Assembly: GCA_038326615.1 (NCBI GenBank)
Contig: JBBQKF010000051.1
Location: forward strand, 1 to 22,390
Direction: 5' to 3'
Source of the DNA: JBBQKF01 sp038326615
GTDB taxonomy: Bacteria > Bacillota > Clostridia > Saccharofermentanales > UBA5734
Length of the DNA stretch: 22,390 bases
Shown: positions 15,864 to 21,062 of the stretch, piece by piece
Position numbering within the stretch: position 1 is the stretch's first letter
Layout: each line of letters starts with the position of its first letter
Made by a program: the position numbers and the translations under genes
Notes under the pieces: model-generated
The model's database searches: none
Told to the model about the DNA's origin: nothing
Seen by the model: the letters and a program-made list of their open reading frames with translations, nothing else

Positions 15864-16880
15864 ATGATTATTGTTGTTAAGCCGGATGCAACGGCTGAGG
15901 AAATGAATGATATTATACATTTTCTTGAAATTAACGGATTAAAAACACACCTTTCACAAGGAACTCAAAGAACAATTATTGGTGTTGTCGGTGATAAATC
16001 AAGAATTTCTGATACGAATATTGCGCTTATGGCTGGTGTCGAAAAGATTGTTCCAATTATGGAAACATATAAACTAGTTGGTAAGGTCTTTAAACCTGAG
16101 GGCACGATTATTAGTTTTGGGAAAGATGTGACCATTGGTGAGAGGCGTGTTGCTATGATTGCAGGGCCTTGCGCAGTTGAAAGTGAGGAACAGATTTTTA
16201 CAGTTGCTAAGGTTGTAAGTGAAAGTGGCGCTCAGTTTCTAAGAGGTGGTGCATATAAACCCAGAACTTCTCCTTATGCTTTTCAAGGAATGGAACTTGA
16301 AGGTCTTAAGCTTATGCGTGAAGCTGCAGATCAATATAATCTTAAAGTCGTTAGTGAAATAGTTTCTGAAAGTGATATAGAAAAATCAGTTGACTTTATT
16401 GATATGATTCAGATTGGCGCAAGGAATGCACAGAATTTTCGACTTTTAAGGGAAGTAGGGAAACTCAAGAAGCCGATTCTTCTTAAACGTGGGATTGCTC
16501 AGACGATTGAAGAATGGCTTGGCTCTGCTGAATATATTATGAGTGAAGGAAACTACGAGATTATTTTGTGCGAAAGGGGCATCAGAACTTTTGAAACTGC
16601 AACTAGAAATACACTTGATATAAGTGCTATTCCTGTTCTTAAATCAAAGACTCATCTGCCAGTTATTGTCGACCCTAGCCATGCCGCAGGTCAAGTTACA
16701 TATATTCCAGCTTTATCAAAAGCTGCTGTTGCTGCTGGTGCTGATGGATTGATAGTTGAAGTTCATCCTAATCCGCGATGTGCTGTTTCTGATGCATTGC
16801 AACAACTTACGCCTTCACAGTATCTGGATCTTTGTAATCAAATTAAGGCAATTGCAAATGCGATTGGAAGAGAGTTTTAA
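15864..16880 (+). CDS. aroF: 3-deoxy-7-phosphoheptulonate (DAHP) synthase, type I-beta with N-terminal regulatory domain
   Basis: Catalyses the first step of the shikimate pathway, PEP plus erythrose-4-phosphate to DAHP, in the cytosol. The 338-residue length equals the Thermotoga-type enzyme. Residues 1-70 form a ferredoxin-like/ACT-like domain that in this subclass mediates feedback inhibition by Tyr or Phe. The barrel has the metal cysteine C103 in AGPCAVES, K132 in YKPRTSPYAFQG, DPSHA with H273, EVHPNP with E299, and D310. A strong AAGGAGG (15849-15855) sits 8 nt before the ATG; a TTG at 15837 in the same frame is rejected. tyrA follows after 206 bp, so control by tyrosine is plausible. 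Confidence 0.97.
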   Translation: MIIVVKPDATAEEMNDIIHFLEINGLKTHLSQGTQRTIIGVVGDKSRISDTNIALMAGVEKIVPIMETYKLVGKVFKPEGTIISFGKDVTIGERRVAMIAGPCAVESEEQIFTVAKVVSESGAQFLRGGAYKPRTSPYAFQGMELEGLKLMREAADQYNLKVVSEIVSESDIEKSVDFIDMIQIGARNAQNFRLLREVGKLKKPILLKRGIAQTIEEWLGSAEYIMSEGNYEIILCERGIRTFETATRNTLDISAIPVLKSKTHLPVIVDPSHAAGQVTYIPALSKAAVAAGADGLIVEVHPNPRCAVSDALQQLTPSQYLDLCNQIKAIANAIGREF

Positions 16881-17086
16881 GAACAGTAGACGTAAATTTG
16901 TAAGCGAATATAAGAAAAATTCTGAAAGACATAAAAAATTATTATCCTCTATTAGAGATAGATACTAAAGAATTCTCTAAAAGCAATTTTCAAAAACATG
17001 CAACGAATATACAAATTTCCAATTCGATGAAAAAATTATTTTTTCTAAGAAACAAATATTGTAATGAAAGTTTAAGAGAGTAATTA
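16881..17086. other. aroF-tyrA spacer
   Basis: A 206-bp AT-rich gap with no gene, no strong hairpin and no convincing promoter. AAGAGAG (17074-17080) is the ribosome binding site for the GTG start of tyrA. Confidence 0.4.
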
Positions 17087-18523
17087 GTGAAAATTGAAAA
17101 TAACAATAATCAAAAAACATCATCATCAAATGATAATTTAAACGATATTAAAGTTGGAATCATAGGACTTGGTCTTATTGGGGGGTCGATTGCACGCGTG
17201 CTTACAAGAAAATGCGGCATACATAAAATTTATGCTGTTGATTTTGATGAAGCCTCTTTAGCAAATGCACTTACGGATGGAAACATTACTAAAGCTTGCA
17301 AAAATATGGTTGAACTTAAAGATTGCGATATTATTTATCTTTGTGTGCCAGTTGGACGTGTGCCGTCAATTCTCGATGAACTTTCAAAATGGTATTCTGG
17401 AATTGTTACTGATGTTACCAGTACAAAAGAAAAAATATTTGCATATGTGAGTTCGAATTTTCCTAGCATGCGTTTTGTTGGGGGGCATCCAATGGCTGGC
17501 TCTGAAAAGGTTGGCTATGCTGCATCAAATGAAAATTTGTTTGAGAATGCTCCTTATATTTTATGCAGAAAAGCTTCAGAAAATATAATTTATCCTAATG
17601 ACGATTCTATTGCAATTGATAGCAACTCGGATCAATTGACTTCAGTTTCAAACCCAACCTTAGAATCAGTGTCAGAATCACAACTAGTATCAATGATAGA
17701 ATCAGCAATGTCATCAGAATCAACATCAGAACCATCATCAGCATCAACATCAGAATCAGTAGGTAAAACTGAATTAGAAAAAGGGTTATTCAAAACGTCA
17801 ATTTCGGAGTTAGAATTGGAATCAAAATTGGCATCAGAATTAAAATCAGCAATATCGACTGAATCTGAAAATATGTTACAAAAAGAAATCGCGGATTTTG
17901 ATCTCGTAAAAAAACTTGCGATTATGATGGATGCAGTTCCAATCGAAATGTCACCTAAGGACCATGACATAGCTGTCGGCCTGATCTCTCATCTGCCACA
18001 TATTGTCGCATATTCACTTGTAAATTCCGTTCAGGCTACCGGGGACACTCGCCTTAAAACAATTGCTGCCGGAGGTTTCAAGGACATTACTAGAATAGCA
18101 TCGTCTGACCCTATTTTATGGACGGATATTTTATGTGATTCAGGTCGCACAATTGCTGAGTTACTTGACGGTTATATTCAAAATCTTCAGCAAATGAAAG
18201 ATGCTTTGCAAAGTCAGGACAGGCAAACGTTATACAATCTTTTCTCAGTTGCAAAAGATTATCGTGACACACTCGTAGTTAGTAAAAATCCAGAAAATCA
18301 AAAAGTCCAGCTATGGGTTGATGTCGACGATAAACCCGGTATGATTGGCAAAATTGCCGTATTATTTGGTGACAACGACATAAACATTAAAAACATGAAT
18401 ATACAAGACAACCGAGCATACGAAGGAGGCTCATTGAGAATCACCCTTTCGTCAATGAGTGACGCCCAGAAAGGCTTTGAACTTTTAGAAAAAGACAATC
18501 TCAATGTTCGGATCGTATGTTAA
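17087..18523 (+). CDS. tyrA: Prephenate dehydrogenase with ACT domain and a Ser/Glu-rich insertion
   Basis: Oxidative decarboxylation of prephenate to 4-hydroxyphenylpyruvate in tyrosine synthesis. After a polar leader (1-20) comes the NAD site GIIGLGLIGGS (24-34), DVTSTK (109-114), the catalytic histidine region GGHPMAGSE (H134), then HDIAVGLISHLPHIVAYSLV (293-312) and AAGGFKDITRIASSDP. An ACT domain fills about 407-478 and probably senses tyrosine. Residues 163-262 are an insertion with 27 serines and many Glu, Thr and Ala, breaking the fold between the NAPYIL strand and the helix IADFDLVKKLAIMMDAVPIEM. This explains the length of 478 against about 365 for usual TyrA-ACT proteins. The reading frame is intact. 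Start is GTG with AAGAGAG upstream. Confidence 0.93.
   Translation: MKIENNNNQKTSSSNDNLNDIKVGIIGLGLIGGSIARVLTRKCGIHKIYAVDFDEASLANALTDGNITKACKNMVELKDCDIIYLCVPVGRVPSILDELSKWYSGIVTDVTSTKEKIFAYVSSNFPSMRFVGGHPMAGSEKVGYAASNENLFENAPYILCRKASENIIYPNDDSIAIDSNSDQLTSVSNPTLESVSESQLVSMIESAMSSESTSEPSSASTSESVGKTELEKGLFKTSISELELESKLASELKSAISTESENMLQKEIADFDLVKKLAIMMDAVPIEMSPKDHDIAVGLISHLPHIVAYSLVNSVQATGDTRLKTIAAGGFKDITRIASSDPILWTDILCDSGRTIAELLDGYIQNLQQMKDALQSQDRQTLYNLFSVAKDYRDTLVVSKNPENQKVQLWVDVDDKPGMIGKIAVLFGDNDINIKNMNIQDNRAYEGGSLRITLSSMSDAQKGFELLEKDNLNVRIVC
17573..17872 (+). repeat. In-frame TCA-rich degenerate repeat inside tyrA
   Basis: This stretch encodes residues 163-262 of TyrA. From about 17636 to 17760 it is built largely of trinucleotide-like steps such as GAATCA, ACATCA, GCATCA and CCATCA, giving Ser alternating with Glu, Thr or Ala. 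Serine is mostly TCA here, whereas the flanking catalytic parts also use AGC, AGT and TCT. It looks like a microsatellite-type expansion that has since diverged. The segment is probably disordered. Confidence 0.8.
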
Positions 18524-18813
18524 CAAATTGATATCGTATAGACAAAGTTAGGGCATGTTTGCACTAATTATTAATATATAGAATTAAGACTATTGTGTTT
18601 ATTCAGTGACTAAATTGTTTCTTGCAAACACTATCAAGGCAAGTAGCTTCCACTAATTTTTCAACAGTTCGACTTGTAATTACTTAATTTTAACATGATT
18701 CTACAGAGTTTTTCAGCATTTGCTGAGTTAACGCTATAGTCATTTATAGAATTATCAAAATAAGAAATTATTAAATATTCAAAAAAATGTATTACAAAAA
18801 AAATCAAAAAATG

Positions 18814-18863
18814 TATTTTCAAGAAACAATGAACTTTATATTTTCAAGAAACAATGAGTTTTT
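18814..18863. repeat. 25-bp tandem repeat, two copies
   Basis: The sequence beginning TATTTTCAAGAAACAATGA starts at 18814 and again at 18839; the copies differ only in the last six bases. A partial related stretch (AAAATGTATT) lies just left. The second copy ends beside the -35 box of the promoter for the DUF5317-like gene. Confidence 0.8.
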
Positions 18864-18865
18864 TA

Positions 18866-18894
18866 ATGACAATATTTCTAACATAGGTTAAAAT
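18866..18894 (+). promoter_or_regulatory. Sigma-A-like promoter for the DUF5317-like gene
   Basis: ATGACA (18866-18871, 5 of 6 to TTGACA), a 17-nt spacer and TAAAAT (18889-18894, 5 of 6 to TATAAT) lie 42 bp before the ATG at 18937. Confidence 0.6.
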
Positions 18895-18936
18895 ACAAAT
18901 GCAATTACATGCTAAAAATTGTTACTGGAGGTTTTA

Positions 18937-19506
18937 ATGTTTGAAACTATTCTAATCGCAATGTTAATAGCTAAAATTAAGGGGTATAAGGTGAAATACC
19001 TTTTTACAACGTGGACTATGTGGCCGATTTTTGTGCTTGAAATTCTACATATACTTTTCCAGATAAATATTTTCACAGGCAATTATTTTTTTATCCAATT
19101 TGCACCTTATCTTAAAAAAACTTACCTTTTTCTATGCATCATACCGATAGTTGTTTATAAAGAATATTTCGCGGGACTTATCGGGTCTGCTTTTGTTATT
19201 GCAGGAACACTATTAAATAATTTTGTAATGGCGCAAAATGGTGGCAAAATGCCAGTGTTTCCAAATTTTTCTTATATTACCGGTTATGCTAATCCACAAT
19301 CATTTTCGAAAACACAAGGAATTCATATTTTAGGAACAGCACAGACCAAATGGTGGGTTTTGTCAGATATCCTTGATATTGGCTGGAGTGTTTTAAGTAT
19401 AGGAGATATTTTGATCAGGTGCTTCGTTTTGTTCACGGTATATTATACGGTTAAAGCACTTAATAACAAAAGTAAAGATGCAATTAATCAGAAGGTAATT
19501 ATGTGA
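18937..19506 (+). CDS. DUF5317-like integral membrane protein
   Basis: A 189-residue membrane protein with about four to five hydrophobic segments (roughly 1-12, 27-44, 61-74, 78-98, 155-173). Conserved-looking motifs are NNFVMAQNGGKMPVFP (94-109), IHILGTAQTKWWVLSDIL (129-146) and SIGDILI (154-160). This combination matches my recollection of DUF5317, a clostridial family of unknown function often seen near signalling genes. GGAGG (18927-18931) sits 5 nt before the ATG at 18937; an in-frame TTG at 18919 lies upstream of that site and is rejected. It has its own promoter and is separated by 243 bp from the next gene. Role unknown. Confidence 0.78.
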   Translation: MFETILIAMLIAKIKGYKVKYLFTTWTMWPIFVLEILHILFQINIFTGNYFFIQFAPYLKKTYLFLCIIPIVVYKEYFAGLIGSAFVIAGTLLNNFVMAQNGGKMPVFPNFSYITGYANPQSFSKTQGIHILGTAQTKWWVLSDILDIGWSVLSIGDILIRCFVLFTVYYTVKALNNKSKDAINQKVIM

Positions 19507-19633
19507 CCAGATTCATAATCCTGTGAAATGCTACCATTATTGAATTACAAGTTACAAATGCATTAATACATTAATAAAAATATTCTGTATTAAGTAAAGA
19601 TATTTGTACCAAATAAACTAGAAAATAGTTCCT

Positions 19634-19662
19634 AATTTGTGTACTAACACAAATTTGTGTTA
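19634..19662. promoter_or_regulatory. 18-bp perfect palindrome with extra half-site, putative operator
   Basis: TAACACAAATTTGTGTTA (19645-19662) is its own reverse complement over all 18 bp. A third half-site, AATTTGTGT, lies at 19634-19642. The set sits about 50-75 bp before the -10 box of the agr-like operon, a position suited to an activator or repressor dimer. I do not recognise the binding protein. It is not the direct-repeat form expected of AgrA-type LytTR sites. Confidence 0.6.
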
Positions 19663-19689
19663 ATATTGTAAATAATGAAAATTTTGCAG

Positions 19690-19716
19690 TTGAAATATAT
19701 TAATTTGTGATATAAT
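19690..19716 (+). promoter_or_regulatory. Extended -10 promoter of the agr-like operon
   Basis: A perfect TATAAT (19711-19716) is preceded by TGA, giving an extended -10. TTGAAA (19690-19695) is a -35 candidate but with a short 15-nt spacer. Transcription would begin near 19723, followed by AGAGGTGG (19736-19743) before the ATG at 19750. Confidence 0.6.
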
Positions 19717-19749
19717 CAAAATAATTATACTTTTGAGAGGTGGCTTACA

Positions 19750-20235
19750 ATGTTGAAGATTACTTTGTTTGAACTTATAACCAGAGGAATTCCAGAAGGC
19801 TTTTTGTTTGTTTTAGCAGTTCTTGCTTTTGCTAAGAAAAAAATTGATACACTCCCGTATATATTGTGCAGTGTTATTCTTATAATATTTACATATTCGG
19901 TAAGACTTCTACAGATAAATTTTGGAGTTCATACTATTCTAAACCTTATATGCTTAATTGTCGTATCATTTTTTATAAATAAGATTGATTTATTTACAAC
20001 TGTTAAGGGCGCAATGTTTGCTACCCTTGCAATGTTTGTTATCGAGGCCATTAACGTAGTTGTCCTTCAATTTGCGTTTAAAGATGGATTTAATGCTATT
20101 ATAGACAATCCATTCCAAAAAGCACTTGCAGGAATTCCCGGAATTGCAATATTTGGGATTATAGTTGTGTTTTTATATTTTTACAGAGTTGTTAGACATC
20201 CTTTGAAAGGGAATAATGGAACAGTTAGCGAATAA
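19750..20235 (+). CDS. Five-helix membrane protein resembling a kinase-less AgrC-type sensor domain
   Basis: A 161-residue membrane protein with five hydrophobic segments at about 6-28, 35-54, 59-76, 84-107 and 126-146, and a short basic C-terminal tail. The motifs ITRGIPEGFLFVLAVLAF and RLLQINFGVHTILNL resemble the N-terminal membrane region of clostridial GHKL/AgrC-like histidine kinases, yet the protein ends right after the last helix with no kinase, DHp or output domain. The last 20 bp overlap agrB, so the two are translationally coupled. A role in sensing or handling the AgrD peptide is inference from context. It could also be a chaperone or immunity-like partner of AgrB. AGAGGTGG lies 6 nt before the ATG. 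Confidence 0.72.
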   Translation: MLKITLFELITRGIPEGFLFVLAVLAFAKKKIDTLPYILCSVILIIFTYSVRLLQINFGVHTILNLICLIVVSFFINKIDLFTTVKGAMFATLAMFVIEAINVVVLQFAFKDGFNAIIDNPFQKALAGIPGIAIFGIIVVFLYFYRVVRHPLKGNNGTVSE

Positions 20236-20884
20236 TTTTGCAAAAAAAATAGCTAAAGAACTTTCTTACTCTGACGAACAACAACAGATTCTTTCGTATG
20301 GAATGATTGCTATTTTGCAAACATTAGTTATGACAGCGATTGTTTTTTTCATCGGTGCGTTAATAGGAACCTTTATTGAATCTGCAATTTTGTGTTTTGC
20401 TGTCAGTTTTTTACGTAAATATTCTGGCGGAACTCATGCAAAATCAATTGAGTCTTGTACGATTGTTGGAGTTTTATTTTGTACAATATTTGGATTAGTT
20501 AGCAAAGCCATGAGTCAACATGTAAACTCATTTTTGACTTTGATATTATTAAGTTCAATAGTTTTTTTATACGCATTTATTATAGCGAGATGGAAAGCAC
20601 CAGTAGATAGCCCGAATAAGCCGATACGTTCAGTCGCAAAAAGAAAAAGAATGAAATTTATGACTTTGATTACTCTGTCTATTTATTTTGTAATATCTAT
20701 GGCTCTAGTTTTCTTCCATAATAATTCTTTAGTGTATGTGAGTTCACTTATATGCATACTATTTTCAATTGTATGGCAAATTAGTTCACTTACTGCTCCT
20801 GGGGATTTTGTTTTAGAAAACATTGACCGTTTGATATATAGGATTATTACTTTGAAAGGAGGACATACTAATGAAAAAATTTAA
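20216..20884 (+). CDS. agrB: AgrB-like accessory gene regulator protease
   Basis: A polytopic membrane cysteine protease of 222 residues that would cut the C-terminal tail from AgrD and form the thiolactone ring. The signature RKYSGGTHAKSIESC holds the catalytic pair H74 and C81, with the same 7-residue spacing as H77/C84 of Staphylococcus aureus AgrB. About five or six hydrophobic segments follow the amphipathic N-terminus, and DSPNKP (about 131-136) is the conserved AgrB loop motif. The start at 20216 has AAAGGG just upstream inside the preceding gene; the stop overlaps agrD by 14 bp. Confidence 0.95.
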   Translation: MEQLANNFAKKIAKELSYSDEQQQILSYGMIAILQTLVMTAIVFFIGALIGTFIESAILCFAVSFLRKYSGGTHAKSIESCTIVGVLFCTIFGLVSKAMSQHVNSFLTLILLSSIVFLYAFIIARWKAPVDSPNKPIRSVAKRKRMKFMTLITLSIYFVISMALVFFHNNSLVYVSSLICILFSIVWQISSLTAPGDFVLENIDRLIYRIITLKGGHTNEKI

Positions 20885-21008
20885 CGTGAAATCCTTGTAC
20901 GCTGTCGTTGCAGTACTTGCAACATTTGCTGCAGCAACTGTAGCATCTTCTGCTTGCTTATGGTTTTTTTATCAACCTGAGGAGCCAAAGAGCTTACAAG
21001 AAAAGTAA
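20871..21008 (+). CDS. agrD: AgrD-like cyclic autoinducer peptide precursor
   Basis: A 45-residue peptide precursor missed by length cut-offs. Order: basic amphipathic leader with hydrophobic helix (1-27), a core with Cys29, and an acidic recognition tail QPEEPKSLQEK (35-45). By comparison with clostridial AgrD proteins of the CLWFT-type, AgrB would cut after Phe33 and make a five-residue thiolactone ring, Cys29-Leu-Trp-Phe-Phe33; the exact N-terminal cut is not predictable. A strong AAAGGAGG (20855-20862) lies 8 nt before the ATG, inside agrB, giving high translation relative to agrB. It overlaps agrB by 14 bp in another frame. Confidence 0.95.
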   Translation: MKKFNVKSLYAVVAVLATFAAATVASSACLWFFYQPEEPKSLQEK

Positions 21009-21019
21009 AATTCTCATGT

Positions 21020-21044
21020 AAAGGAGCTCATTATGAGCTCCTTT
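21020..21044 (+). promoter_or_regulatory. Perfect 12-bp palindromic hairpin between agrD and the GGDEF gene
   Basis: AAAGGAGCTCAT (21020-21031) and ATGAGCTCCTTT (21033-21044) are exact reverse complements around one base; as RNA a 10-bp stem with a 5-nt loop is more realistic. The left arm is a Shine-Dalgarno sequence (AAAGGAG) and the right arm begins with an ATG, so folding would hide both. An A-run, not a U-run, follows, so it is at best a weak terminator. It may act as an attenuator, an RNA-processing site or a translational switch for the downstream gene. Confidence 0.7.
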
Positions 21045-21062
21045 AAAAAAGGTGAACGATAA
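21033..21062 (+). CDS. Putative 9-codon leader ORF coupled to the GGDEF gene
   Basis: ATG at 21033 has AAAGGAG with 6-nt spacing and reads M-S-S-F-K-K-G-E-R, then TAA. The stop shares its last base with the ATG of the GGDEF gene (TAATG), a classic arrangement for reinitiation. Whether it is translated is unknown; it may be a by-product of the palindrome. Confidence 0.35.
   Translation: MSSFKKGER

Larger units (their letters stand above)
18524..18936. other. Spacer between tyrA and the agr-like locus
   Basis: A gap of about 413 bp, very AT-rich, with no gene. It contains poly-A tracts near 18780-18812, a 25-bp tandem pair at 18814-18863 and a good promoter at 18866-18894. No clear intrinsic terminator for tyrA was found. 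Confidence 0.5.

Noticed and set aside
17632..17970. 112-codon minus-strand open frame across the tyrA insert
   Set aside because: It arises from the TCA-rich repeat, which reads without stops (Asp/Ser-rich) on the opposite strand; it has no ribosome site and lies inside a clear tyrA frame.
21020..21044. Intrinsic terminator after agrD
   Set aside because: The stem is strong but is followed on the plus strand by UUU within the stem and then an A-run, so a functional U-tract is missing; kept only as a hairpin of unknown role.
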